Positions 36,935 to 49,490 of a stretch of DNA of 64,000 nucleotides are shown here, piece by piece. The position numbers were made by a program, and so were the translations under genes. Positions within the stretch are counted from its first letter, which is position 1. Each line of letters opens with the position of its first letter. The notes beneath the pieces are model-generated. The model did not search any database. It was not told the DNA's origin and saw nothing but the letters and a program-made list of their open reading frames with translations. The stretch is from the NCBI RefSeq assembly GCF_001625215.2, contig NC_030385.2:2225135-2289134 (forward strand), written 5' to 3'. The stretch is from Daucus carota subsp. sativus (lineage: Eukaryota > Streptophyta > Magnoliopsida > Apiales > Apiaceae).

Positions 36935-38725
36935 GACACAGGATTACTGATTTTGCGGTGATTGGAGTATTAGTAGTTTCCAGTTTTTACACTGATGTTA
37001 GTTTCTAGTGAAGCAGCGCTTTCACTAGCGCCACGTGTGTGTGTTTTTTCCCCTTTTGAATCACATTTTCGATGGCTTGGCTTAGCTCTATACAATTTCA
37101 TGATTTGTGCCCTGAATGCATATATGATCAGGAGTGAGATAAACTGCAATTCGTCGAGTAATTTGGTTTAACAGACGGAACTTACCAATTCTGCAAGTAG
37201 GTTGATGATGTTGTCCTGTGATTTTTGTCGAAAGGATGAGTATTAATTGCAGTATGATTTTCTTGGAGAATATAATTAAAATTTAAAAGATTGCAAAGAA
37301 GTCACAGGGAACAATGAAACAGGATTGTTAGAGTTGTCCGAAGTAAAGCCGTGCGGGATTAGACCCAACAAAGAAGTTACAGCATCTCGAGCAGGGTCCT
37401 AACATGTTCCCTAAATATATAATAAAATATTCATTTTTCAAGGGATTACTACATTTTATTGAATGGAACTCCAACAACATTCCCTATTTCTATTCCCTAT
37501 TTATTATTATAATATTATATTCAACTTGTAAGTATGAGAGAGAAAGGAGGGAAAGAGGGGGGAAAGAGAGAAGTGAATATTTTATTCTTGAAAATAGTAT
37601 GGAGAATGGTTCCACAATCCTTAAAAATGAGTAATGAAGTGGGCATACTAACTTTTTAAGGGATGGTTAAGACTCTGCTGGAGTTAGTGTTTTATGTCAT
37701 ATTCCTTATATTAATAGTTTAGGACACCATATAGGGAAGCTGCCGGAGATGTTAAGGGACTATATGTAAGAAATTTTTTGACTTCACTATCTCTTTATTT
37801 TGAATTGAACAACAGCTATAAAATTACATGTGTGCACCACTCCTCTCTTATCCAAATCAAAGATGAACAATTTATGCTTCACTCTTCTTTTTTTCCTATT
37901 TTCAATTATTATTTTAACCTTCGAGTAAAAAGAACGGTGGTTACTACTCTTATTATAAGCAAGATTTTTATAAGATGGTGGTGATTCAAAGCCAATGGTT
38001 CTTGCCATTACAGTCCAAAGATCTCGAAGAAACTGCCTTTACCGGAACAGGAATGGTTGAGAGGCTGAAGTAGAAATCGCGAAAACTAAAGACAGAGGAC
38101 CGCATGGAATGATTAAAGACATTGGCTGTGAATGTGATAGAAGAAACAATGACCAGAGAGATTTCAATGATATTTTCTGCAAATCTGGATCCTGTTAATT
38201 TCAGTGTTTGAGATGAACATATCAGACATGCTATCAATGATGGATATTCAAGAGGATGTACAGAAAGATTTGGCATGAGCATTGCAGCCTTGCAGGGTAT
38301 GTCCCTCCGTGGTTAGATGGGGCAAAGCACCAAGGAGAACCAAAAAATTCTTGACATTGAGGCTGAGATCGATGTTATGGACTTCTGAATAATTGAAGCT
38401 GAAGAAGAACAAGAAGAGGATGAGTGAACGTCAAATAGGACTACTAGCTTGACATCCATCCATTTGCACCCTTCATATAGTTCCTTTGTTAATTATTAAA
38501 AAAATTATGGCTTTTTATCCTATAAAATCTACAAAATTTACAACATTCCGTTTCTTCAATAGTCCAGAATCAAGGTTTTTAAAAGAAGGCAATTATTAAA
38601 AGAACAATTATGAAGCTAATAGTGAAAAATAGTTCAATTTCAACAACTGAGGAAGGTACATTGCAATAATAATCCTTCAGAACTGTAACAGCAGTGAGAA
38701 GTTCTGGTCTGGATTCGGATTCGAG
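36935..38725. other. Spacer, possibly with a decayed gene at 38.0-38.45 kb
   Basis: The stretch 38020-38440 has codon-like texture on the plus strand (an Asp/Glu-rich end before a stop near 38425) but several stops and frame changes. No family was recognised. The rest is AT-rich. Confidence 0.25.
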
Positions 38726-38728
38726 TAC

Positions 38729-39577
38729 TTAATCCTTCGGGGTGACAGTTACCCCCTTGATGAAATTTATCAGGGAGCATAACCCACCCAAGAAGTTGTG
38801 GTCAATGACACCGCAACCATCCAAAACATGCGCAAAATCTATAAGCTTCACTTTCGCATTAAAATTCTTCCCTTCCGACCCTGATCCCTTCTCATACATA
38901 AAAAGAACCGAGCAAGAATAAAAGTGAAACAGAGTTTGCTCTTCAAACCATGCTTTCAGCTCTAAAAGCTGCGCCAAAATCCCATTTGGACCGCCATACA
39001 CAACGGAAGCTAGAGAGCAATCAGGGCTCACACTCGGATCAGCACACGCATTGGAAGACACAAATTTTCTCAAAACTAATCTGACATCATCCACTGACAG
39101 ACTCTTAATGTATTTCTTGTCAGGCTTCCACAAACCAGATTCTTCGCTACCAAACACTTCGAGACCAGATATCCTGAACCCGATTGGTAGGCTTGTGGAT
39201 CCCCTGTCTCTCTGCAGACATTTTTGCACATAGTCTTCTGATGATTCAGGAGGCCAGGTTCTGCACCCCATCTTGATGTCCATTATAGACGGATCGAGCT
39301 GAGCCGAGTTGAGATCTTCCAAAATGAGGTGAGGATGCATGGCAGATCCGTTTGAGACCTCTAAAAGCTTAGTGCCATAAAATTTAGGGAAGTAGCTGCG
39401 AATGTGATTCGGGATTGTTTTGTTTGAACTGAGGGATTCATAGAAGGCCACCTCTTTCAAGCCACGTTCGCCGCTCTGAAGAGGCTTGTAGAAGCGCCCT
39501 GAGTTGTCTACAACAGGACCAAGCTTCCCCTCACTCGCTTCATGCCCTGCAACCTGATGATTCGACGCCTTCAACAT
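38729..39577 (-). CDS. IPK2: Inositol polyphosphate multikinase (IPK2/IPMK), 282 aa, intronless
   Basis: ATP-dependent kinase that phosphorylates inositol trisphosphate and tetrakisphosphate (6-/3-kinase activity in plants) towards InsP5, feeding inositol phosphate signalling and phytate. Family signature PxxxDxKxG is present as PSIMDIKMG at residues 96-104, after the nucleotide-site motif LILEDLN. The SSLL-like element is SCSVLFMYE near residue 225, and the metal-site Asp is in KLIDFAHV near 247. The length is close to Arabidopsis IPK2 alpha and beta, which I recall as similarly short and intronless. A complete single reading frame from the ATG at 39575-39577. The C-terminus GVTVTPKD is short. 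No defects seen. Confidence 0.95.
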   Translation of the reverse strand: MLKASNHQVAGHEASEGKLGPVVDNSGRFYKPLQSGERGLKEVAFYESLSSNKTIPNHIRSYFPKFYGTKLLEVSNGSAMHPHLILEDLNSAQLDPSIMDIKMGCRTWPPESSEDYVQKCLQRDRGSTSLPIGFRISGLEVFGSEESGLWKPDKKYIKSLSVDDVRLVLRKFVSSNACADPSVSPDCSLASVVYGGPNGILAQLLELKAWFEEQTLFHFYSCSVLFMYEKGSGSEGKNFNAKVKLIDFAHVLDGCGVIDHNFLGGLCSLINFIKGVTVTPKD

Positions 39578-39579
39578 CT

Positions 39580-40650
39580 TTTCTGAAAATAAGTACTTAT
39601 TTTTCGGAAAAAGCAGAACCAGGAAGGTTCTTGGCTAAATACTTAAATGCATTAAACTTGCTTGAGCCTTTTCTTTACTGAGTCCCTAGAGCAGCTGTCA
39701 ATTTATAGAGATGATTAAATGGAGATTTTAAAAAAGGTATTTGATGCTTTAAGAATCGAAAGATCAAGAAGGAAAAGAACAAACATGACTGTGGCTTAAA
39801 AAGTAAGCCAATAGCATTCGTGAAACTAGTGGATTCTGAGACCACTTTCATCCGGTTGGACCCGCCACATGTTATCTTCACAATCACAACTACTATATTT
39901 TCTGTCATTTTTCATAAAGTTAGGTCGACGGTCGACATGCAAATACTTATTTATTCAGCTCTTCCTGCTAGTATTTGAATTAAGCTCCTGGACTAAAATA
40001 CCAAACACTCTTGACCTGGCTGGTTATTAGTTTTTAACAATTTTGGCTACTTCGATTGGATATTAGAGCGACTCCGATTTTAAAAAATTATTTAATAAAA
40101 AATAGCTGGAATTACACTCCAACTATACTCTCTTTCTATTTGTAATTTTAGTCAAGCTCTTGTGAATGACTATGCGACCGTTTGGTTAAACTTATTTTTC
40201 AGAATTAAAGAGTTATTTATGGAGAAAAGTACCTGAAACTTTACTTTTTTCTGAAATAAGTCTATATTTTTTTTTCACAAATGAATATTAAACACCTTCT
40301 TAGTCTTAGGGTTTATATTTAAAAAAAATTATGAAAGTATGCAAATTTTTTTTAAAAAAAAATAGTGCTTGATAAGCTCTTAAATTATATTATATCCAAA
40401 CATGCCCTATATTTGTCAAATCGGATTTTTGGCAAATGTCATGTCATCAATTACCATGTTAAAATAATAAATTCTATTTTTATAACCTAAACAATAACAT
40501 GCTATATTTAAAGTATAATCAATTAATATATCCATTACCAACTTTTAAAAAAATAATCATTACCAAATTTAAGATTGTCCGACAGTTCTGATATTATTTA
40601 ACTCACTTTCCCGACAAATTCCCACATAAACTTCCATGTTTCTAAACAAA
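39580..40650. other. Spacer upstream of IPK2
   Basis: It should hold the IPK2 promoter. No TATA box was assigned with confidence. AT-rich beyond 40.0 kb, no gene. Confidence 0.4.
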
Positions 40651-40654
40651 ACTG

Positions 40655-41068
40655 CTTAAGGGCAGGCTCGGCCCAGAGGGAGGGCATCCAGATCGACCGC
40701 CCATGCACAAAAAATTTAAGGGTCCAAAAATTTATAATCCGTGTATTATCATTAATACTATCACTTGATCTCTTAACTGCTGCCCATGCACTCATAGTAA
40801 ATATCATCATGCATTTGTTTAATTTTTTGTTTTGTACATCCAATGAACACACTAACTCGACAAAGTTGTTTTTCATTGTTATTGAATTATTGTTAACATT
40901 TGGTTTTTTTTTAAGTTATTTTCTTATTGAAGTAAACTAAAATTTGAGTTTGCATTCCTACAAGTTATATTATATTAAATTTAGCGAATTAAAAAAAATT
41001 AAGGCTCATTTTCATTTTTCACCTTTGAGCCCTCAAAAGATATAGAACGATCCTGCTTAAGGCTGGGA
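40655..41068. mobile_element. Degraded DNA-transposon-like remnant
   Basis: The ends CTTAAGGGCAGGCTCGGCCC and GATCCTGCTTAAGG are roughly inverted. The interior is AT-rich without transposase. Confidence 0.3.
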
Positions 41069-41391
41069 ATCTAGTAAATGTTGTAGCAAACATGCATCAG
41101 TGTATATTTCACAAACTCTATTGGCAACATAGTCCTCATGTAGGGCTCATATTGAGACATATCACCGGTTTTTATGAAGATTTTGCATTTGCTTGGCTGA
41201 TATTTTTCACCTCTTATTTGAGAACTCTATTTAATTTTATCCTCGTGTAGGGTTCACACTAAGGAACTATCACCTGTTTATTTCATCCTCATATGTCGAA
41301 AAAAATTATCTGCTTCCGACCTCTTTCATGCGAAGGTAAATAACCAAGCCAATCACTAGTCACTACCTCTATGGAGGCTTATACAACGGGT

Positions 41392-42130
41392 GTAGGCTTG
41401 TCAATGGACCGGAGCTCCGATCTGATCCGAGCCGACCCGGGGCCTTCTTAGCGGATATGGATTCGTCAAAAACAAATCCTATCTGAAATCTGATCCGATA
41501 AGAAAAATTCAATAATAAATGGACCGGATAAGGATTTAAGGTGATTTGATCTGTTAATGACCCGATCCGATGGAATATGTGTGTGTGTATTATAAATATT
41601 TTAAATTATATATATTTTAAATATTTTAAATTATATATATTATAAATATTTTAAATTGTAGTAGTCACTGGATACCATTTATGTGAGCCCTGGATTGTAA
41701 CCGTGTTTGATCAATCATTTAATTAATAGTATTAGTATGTATGAGTTGTAAAATTAGAGTAGCTAGCACTAGTATCCCGGAAATTATACCATTTTGTGTA
41801 CTTTTTTCTAACTTAGTTTGTGATTTTTTTATAGAATGAAAACATATCAAGCTACTTACCCCATGGTGTCTCGTTTAATCTCGTCTTTCCTGAACTTAAA
41901 GAATCACTGACATGATTTTTTTAAAAATACTTTTAAATCTAAGCGAGAAAAAAAAAGTTAAATGGATTCGAATATCCGATCCGTGATCCGTGTTCCTAAT
42001 GGATATGGATATGGATTGGTCTATAAAAAATCCGGTCCTGATCCGATCCGAATCCGAATTCGATAAAATAAATGGATATGGATATGGATTTAGGCTGATC
42101 TGGTCCAAACCCGACCCGTTGACATGCCTA
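41392..42130. mobile_element. TIR element with (G)GCATGTCAA ends
   Basis: The left end GTAGGCTTGTCAATGGACCGG and the right end CCCGACCCGTTGACATGCC are inverted. GGATATGGAT/ATCCGATCC motifs are rich near both ends on opposite strands. An AT microsatellite (TATATATTTTAAATATTTTAA type) lies at 41590-41660. No transposase seen. Confidence 0.6.
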
Positions 42131-42134
42131 AGCG

Positions 42135-42930
42135 GGTGTTTGGGAACCGGGCTTCTGGGCTTAAAAGCGTAGAAACCCACTTCTTGGTTTATTGTGCGTT
42201 TGGCTACTGAATTAAAGCACTTAAAATAGGGGTTAATTATCAAGTTGGTTACTGAAGTGGGCTTAATGTATCAAATTGGTCACTGAACTCAAAACGGTAT
42301 CAAGATGGTCACTGAAGTGGCCATAAATATCAAACAGGTACCTTGAAATATAAGTTCAAGTAGTAAAAATATTATCTATAAAGTTTTAAACATTATTTTT
42401 GCATGTTACCAAAACCAAGTAAAAGATTATGATTTCTAATATTTATGATAATATATTTAGATTTTATCAAGTTTATTTATCATCTATATTTTATTATATA
42501 GTTATTTTCTCTGTTTTAATTAAAAATAACTCATGGGATATGATTTTTGACCATTTCATGTGACAGAAACATCCATTTTTTTAAAATAATTCTTAAAATA
42601 ATTTCCAAATGCATAAAATTTTCACGTCACTGTCGCTGACGCACCCGGTTTCAGATCCTACTACAAAAGTATCCCTGTGGGTCCGTCTTTTAAACTACTA
42701 CCGTACAGTTTCCACATAGAATGTGCGTAGTGTTCAACTCTGTCGTCTCGTCTGTATCTCAAATCGGGTCAACCTTTGTAACCCGATACAACTCATTTTA
42801 CTCCTTATTACCACAGTACCATCTCCGGCAACACCTGTACGCATTAAAGCTTAAGCGCCAGCTACGTGGCAACTTAACAACTAACGTTAGTGTCTCTGCA
42901 TGCCACGTGGCCGGCACGGTTTTCGAGGCA
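42135..42930. other. Spacer upstream of amidase 1
   Basis: It begins with a one-sided hAT-like end (GCGGGTGTTTGGGAACCGGG) and a repeated TCAAGTTGGTCACTGAA motif at 42240-42345. The rest is the likely promoter and leader of the amidase gene. Confidence 0.4.
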
Positions 42931-42934
42931 GCCC

Positions 42935-45900
42935 ATGAATTTCTCACCGCCTTTTCTCCTTTTAATTTTTCTCGTTGCTTCATCAACACAGTCACCGCCA
43001 GTGTGTCAAGTTCTTACAGCTCCCTCCAACATGGTAACATCTCTCTGCATATGAATTTATTTATCTATTTATTTAAGCTGAAATTAATTAATTAGTGAAT
43101 TAATTAATTAATTAGTATGTGAGCATAAATACAGGGCTCTTCTGTGGATTTATTTCGTGTATTTGTTGTGTTTTGGTGACCTTAAGAATCATGAACTTGT
43201 AAATTTATGTTTAGAGCTATTGATTATAGGGTAATTTATTTAATTTGTGGGTTCAGGGAATCCTTAGAGTAATTAATTTAATTGGTTAAAATTTAATTTT
43301 ATGTTTGTGATTTTGCTCATCTAAAAGTCATCTTTGCGTTGTTTGTGAATCGTGATATATAGACGTAGCTCTGTTTTGATTATAGAATTTCACACTATGG
43401 TGAGATTCGATGAATGTGGTGTGACATTTGTAAAAGCAGGTGAGTACATGTATAAATAGTTGGAAATTGTTCTCTCGAAAAATTCAGGTTCTGGGAATTA
43501 ATGGCAATTTCAGGACCCTTTTGTTCAGGTAAATGAGTGGTCGATGATATAGTCGTATTGGGTAGTGATGTATATCATGGAAGTAGTTCCACTCTTATGT
43601 ATTCGTCGTGCAGTGTTATAGTTTATTTGTGTTTCTCGATCAGGACAGTGGGATGACTAATGCTGAAAAACAAAATGAAAGACCTGAAAACGACCACGAT
43701 AAAGCTGCCGGCCTTAAGAGGGGATTTAGGATGTTGGGTGCAGACGTCTTTAATGATAGTAAGGTAATCTTTTGTTTGAAATTTGAATAGTGTTGTGGTT
43801 TGAAATTTGGGGGTACTTTGCCTTGGATTCTGGTATTAGGATTTTACTTGAATATCAATCTTTGCGTAGATGCTGGAGATTGAAAAGGGTGCGAGAGAGT
43901 TAAACATCCCGATAAGCGAAGCTAATAGGAAACTGGTTGCTTCTGAAAATGGAGGCTTGCAGAACCCATCTTGTTTGACATTTAATCCAGAGTGGGATTC
44001 TAGAGAAACACAAAGTGCAAATAAACGGTTTAAATATCCTACAGTGCCTGGCGTGCAGAAACCAAGTTCTGATGAAGATATCACTTTCATGAGTGTAAGT
44101 AATTTCTCCCGGTTGATCAGCAGGCTTAGTGAATGATTCATGATTAATCGCCTATCATTGTTTGACATATCCGAGTGCAGGTTCTTGAACTTGGGCAACT
44201 CATTAAGACTAGACAGATTTCATCCGAGGAGCTTACTGGAATATTCTTGAAGAGGCTAAAGAGGTAAAACTGATATGGTATAATCTCTGGGTCATCTTGC
44301 GACTCAAGATTGTTTTCTAATACTGCTTAGTGGTATAATTCAGATACAGTCCTGTTCTTGAATCTGTGGTCACTCTCACCGAAGAGTTAGCTTACAAACA
44401 AGCCAAGGAAGCTGATCATCTGCTGTCCCAAGGGGTGTATTTAGGTATGCAATATTTTTTAAATGTTATGCAGCATGGTTTGAACCAACATCTGAGATCA
44501 GATATTATATAAAAATTATAAGGTGTAATCATTTTAATTGGAATTCAACTGCTTAGGCTCTTTAAAGTTTAAATGTGTCTCTTAAAAGAAGACACAGTCC
44601 CACGATAATTTATTGTCCCTAATTTGGTGGGTTTATGGTGAATTGAATCTGAGAACTTTGACCTATAAAGTGACAAATTATCTTGTTTCCTGATACCTTT
44701 TTTAAGATGATAATGTAAAAAATTATCAGTAGATTCATTACAGTCCTTTGCCTGTCTTTGGTTTATCTCATTCTTCCTTTAATGTCTTTTTTTAATGACA
44801 AAACTGTTCTAATCAATATATAAAATTTGTTTCTACAGGCCCCCTTCATGGAATACCTTATGGGTTAAAGGACATAATTGCGGTACCTCAATACAAAACG
44901 ACCTGGGGTTCAAAATCGTTCAAAGATCAAGTTCTTGACAGTGAAGCTTGGGTTTACAAGAAGTATAACTAATTTCAAGTACCTCCCGAATTTATTATCC
45001 AGAATTAAATTTCAAGCCGGATAAGTTTGTGGATTTACTTTAAATCACAGGTTAAGAAGTGCTGGAGCAGTTCTTGTTGCAAAGCTTGTCTCAGGATCAC
45101 TGGCATATGATGACATTTGGTTTGGGGGTAGGACGAGAAATCCTTGGAATATCGAGGAGTATTCAACCGGTTCGTCAGCTGGACCTGCTTCAAGCACCTC
45201 AGCAGGTATATTTCTATAATTTAGTCAACTCAAAGCAGAGAAAAGCATCAAGTTATCTGCTTAGATTGTATGCACATTAAGTTATCAAGCTATTGGTTAT
45301 CCTTACAAAGTTTTTTTTTTTTTTTTTTTTTTTTGTAGGAATGGTTCCGTTTGCAATTGGTTCAGAGACTGCTGGGTCCATGACGTATCCTGCTGCTCGC
45401 TGTGGAGTGACTGCATTGCGTCCAACTTTTGGCACGGTTGGTCGAACTGGTGTCATGAGCTTGTCTGAGAGCCTGGTAGTATAGAGGCGCTCTCTGTTGT
45501 GTATACTGTTTTCATTATTCTTGCTAAGTTGCTGTGAAAACTGAGTCTGTTTATGATTTACAGGATAAACTTGGCCCATTTTGTAGAAGTGCAGCTGATT
45601 GTGCAATTATTCTTGATTCTATCAGGGGAAAGGATCCGGATGATCTTTCATCAAGAAATATATTCTTTGATGATCCGTTTATGGTAGACATAACAAAGCT
45701 AACTGTTGGTTATCTTGAGGATGCTGACATGGAGGTAACTCAAAATTTTGTAGTACTTTATTGATTGTTTATGAAATTTGATTGAGTTGCTATGGATGAC
45801 AATGTGAACCTGATGTGGTCATGTTGGTTACTGAGCACAGGTTGTTCATGTTCTCCAGTCAAAGGGTGTTAAAGTGGTCCCTTTTGAGCTCAATTATACA

Positions 45901-46973
45901 GTAGACTCGGTTCAAGGTATCTTAAATTACACAATGGATGTTGATATGTTGGCTCACTTTGATGAGTGGCAGCGCACTGGAATGGATGACGAGTATGAAG
46001 CTCAAGATCAATGGCCTCTTGAAGTTCGTCGTGCACGTGTAGTAACAGCAGTGGATTATGTTCAGGTATAAATTATAATCATATAAGATTATAAAAATCG
46101 AGGTTCCTCTGTTTGCAACTTTGGCTACAGGAGTACTTATTTATATCTCACGTACTTCAGTAGCTTGGATGATGATGCTATGGTATCCATGTGATATTAC
46201 TGGGGTACATGACTTCGCAAGACAATGTCGATTTTGACATGAGTTGCAAGCTAATTAACTGGCATGTTAGAAATTAGAATTTAACATCTTTACTACTTAT
46301 TCTATATATATCACGTGTTTAAGTTAAGCCGCAGTATCCAGTGTAACATCCTTGGAAAAAATCTCCTTTTTTATGGGATAGAGAGGGTGCTATGGGTTCT
46401 GGAAATGTTTCTCGTAGATGAATTTATCATGGAAAATGTAGTATTCCCTGTTACCATTATATATTTCTGTTAGTACTAAATAGCTCTGAGTTTTCTGAAA
46501 TAATGAGTTTCTACAGGCACAAAGGGCGCGGGGTAAATTAATAAGGGAGGTAAGGGAGAGTTTCAAAGTTGATGCATTTATCGGTAATGTGACTGACTGG
46601 GAAAAAGTATGCATGGGAAATCTAGTAGGCTTGCCTGTTATGGTAGTTCCTACTGGATTTAAAAAAATATCTGACCCTCCTTCAAACGAAACACGAAGGA
46701 AAACAACAGTGACAACGGGTATATATGCACCTCCGGATCGAGATCACATTGTAAGCGTTCTGTCCATACTCCTGTGCATTCAACAGGGAGCTCTTAAACT
46801 ATATGGCTATATCCACCAACTACTTTTGGCAATTGCAGGCACTGGCACTGGCCATGGTTTATCAGTCAGTTACTGACCATCACAAGCAGCGCCCACCAAT
46901 CGACGATCTCGGTCCACATGATTCAATTCCAAATCCGCCCAAGCATATCATTCCTCCCAGGCAGCTGCGATGA
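42935..46973 (+). CDS. Amidase signature-family protein, copy 1 (602 aa)
   Basis: Serine amidohydrolase of the amidase-signature (GatA/FAAH) superfamily; the substrate is not known from sequence. Exons: 42935-43033, 43644-43763, 43870-44094, 44181-44263, 44344-44444, 44839-44962, 45051-45205, 45339-45475, 45564-45734, 45841-46065, 46517-46750 and 46839-46973; they total 603 codons with the stop. Catalytic Lys is in GIPYGLKDI (exon 6), the cis-Ser in GSSAGPASS (exon 7) and the nucleophile in GSETAGS (exon 8). The start was chosen because it opens in phase with exon 2 and gives a hydrophobic leader (FLLLIFLVASSTQS), so the protein may enter the secretory route. A poly-T run of about 24 precedes the exon 8 acceptor. 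A paralogue lies at 55.4-59.4 kb with identical exon phases. It resembles the Arabidopsis amidase family protein At5g07360 as I recall it. Confidence 0.93.
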
Positions 46974-46979
46974 CGACAA

Positions 46980-48240
46980 AACTGCAGAGTATCAAAAATG
47001 ATAGTTCAACCTTTAAATCATCTTCTCAACCGCTTGAGTAGTGAAATTTTGTTTGTATTTCGTGTATGAATTTGAAGCCATGTTTTGTGCTGTAAGCCTT
47101 CTAAATTCTAATGGACTAGTTGGAAACATCAAAGGTGGCAAAAAAATAATCACCCATTTTCTGTCTGGAGGCGGCAACCTTAGTTGTGAGAATCTCCCGA
47201 AGGCTTAAAACGATTCTTGAATTTGTTCGTGAAATCTAAATGAATCTCGAATTTGTTCTTAAACTATTCTCAAATTTGTTCTTGAATGTGAAAGAGCGTG
47301 ATGTAATTCGTCAAATCATATTGCAGGATAGGATGATATCATCCACGAAATTTATAAATCTTTGCAGATGGTCCAAAATGAAACACCATAGATTGCATGT
47401 TTTAATTAATATTTTTTCCAGTACGTTATTATGAGAAAATTGGGTAACTTCGATCGAAAAATTGCATATCAGCTTAGAAAATTCTAGCCGAATTGCCAGC
47501 TACTTTCGTAGAAAATTTTAGCCGAATTGCCAGCTACTTGTTACGAAAAACTTATGGTACTATTTATTTATTGTTTTTAAAGTTTCTAGTTTGAAATTAA
47601 TTTAAGAAATATATTTGACCAGACCTTATAGACAAAGTTTTGTGGAACATTATTATGCACGTTTAATTTTTTTACATGTTACGGTGGACATTATCGTAGA
47701 AAGCGATAATAGGGGAACCGATTAAGATATAAAATAATAATTAATCAAAAATTAATTGAATTGATCTGATATTAAACAGATAATTAATTAATAATTGGAG
47801 ATTCGATCAGTTTGAATTATAAAATATGATTTAATTGATAATTAATAACGATTAATCACGTAACATATATGATTATAGTTCAAATTGAGTCGCTTAATCT
47901 CTGCAGGTTAACGAGGTGAAGGACAGCAAAGAAAGGCGAAGGTGAACTCGTCCTGGCTGAACAGAACTTGAAAAATGTTATAAAATTCAGCTTATTATTT
48001 TAAATTAACATAATTCATATTTTATATGATTTGAACGTGTAATTTGAGCTACTTATATTTTTTGACTATTTCTTTATCAGAGATAATATTCTTCAAAAGT
48101 ATTTACCTGACAGATATATTTTTCTGAACATATAGTATATTTTCTAAAGTATTTCTAGTCATTACAAATTCATGAAAATTATGAGAATATATACTCGATG
48201 CAGAAATATTTTTCTCCCTTAAAAAAGGGATTGTCATCTC
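46980..48240. other. Spacer between amidase 1 and TSN
   Basis: A short direct repeat, TAGCCGAATTGCCAGCTACTT, less its last base, occurs twice at about 47485-47540. Otherwise AT-rich, no gene. Confidence 0.4.
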
Positions 48241-48702
48241 TAATGGGTCGTTTGGTTCAAAAAATGATATCGGGTTGGAATGAAAAATCGGGTTAAGCTG
48301 GTATGGATTTGAGGTATCATATCTCATATCATGTGTTTGGTTGAGTGCTGGAATCAATATATACAATTTTTATAAAAAATAAATTATCAACATATATTAA
48401 TTAAAAATATTAATAAAATTATTATTGTCATATATTTTTGCATCATTGATTTAATTTTGTATCAAACATTAGTATTTCATTACTTAAATAGAGACAAAAA
48501 AAATAATAAATAAATACATTTCATACCTCAATCTCATACACACCTCCCAACTTGGATATCAAAAACTCATACTTTACCCGTACCTTGAAGTTTAAGGTAT
48601 GAGTTTAAAATTTTGTTTTTTTCAACCAAATACCGGATATGGGTTTGAAATGGACAAACCTCATACCTGATTACATAAATCATGAACCAAACGACTCCTT
48701 AG
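48241..48702. mobile_element. hAT-like MITE
   Basis: The left end TAATGGGTCGTTTGGTTCA and the right end TGAACCAAACGACTCCTTA are inverted. The interior has paired ATACC/GGTAT motifs and no coding capacity. Confidence 0.7.
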
Positions 48703-48704
48703 AG

Positions 48705-49490
48705 TTTACACAATAATATATACAATCAAATAAATTACTTTCATTCAAACATCATGTCATGTTGAGAAATCAGGAGAAACATAGATATAAATATAGTTTC
48801 TAGAATGTTTAATTTTCTTACTTTGATTTGCATCTTGAAGAATATTTTTCACAGGAATAATAAATACCGTAAAATCAGAAAAAAGATATGGGGCGGTTAG
48901 TAAAGATAGTGGTCTGTTTCCCAAGTCGGTAAAAATTCGAAATATACTACATTCGGAAAGGTATATTACTTGCGGACCACGCTTCTTTCCCGATATATAT
49001 ACTCTCCACAAACGCATGTACTTGGAGACTTGACAAACATTAAACCCTCAGCTTTGAAACCTAACCTTGATTGTCACATTATAAGACTTCTCTTACATTA
49101 TTCATAGTTTATGAATCGAAACTAATTTTTCCTAATCAGTGTTTTCCTCGGAGATTAATCGGTTGTTAGTGTATATTAATCCCGATTTATCGTCAGCTTG
49201 AGCACTTGATTAGCTTGAGCACCAAGCTTTTCTATCTACTCAATCGTCAAGGTATCACTCAGTTCTATCTGATATCTATAATCACGCATAATGTCAATAT
49301 TTGTTTTTGGAAGTCGATTTTATATTGTAATGATATTGTTTTTTTTATTAAAATATTATACTACTTGCATATTGTTTGAGGGATGCAATTGCTCTAATTG
49401 CTTGAGATTTATAGTTATTAATGTAGGGTGATGATACTAATTAATTATGGAATTTGTGTATGTTGTTGCAGATCTTAATTAGCTGTGGAG
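48705..49490 (+). promoter_or_regulatory. TSN promoter region and 5'-UTR intron
   Basis: A likely untranslated first exon ends near 49250 (GTCAAG before GTATCACT). An intron then runs to the acceptor TTGTTGCAG at 49471, 19 bases before the ATG. An intron in the leader is common in plant housekeeping genes. No TATA box was assigned. Confidence 0.45.

Noticed and set aside
38020..38440. Possible gene with an acidic C-terminus
   Set aside because: Several stops and frame changes, and no family could be named. Kept only as possible decay.
42721..43095. Open frame of 124 codons overlapping the first amidase exon
   Set aside because: Its frame does not join exon 2 without a stop. The other frame from 42935 gives a leader peptide and joins in phase 0, as in the paralogue.
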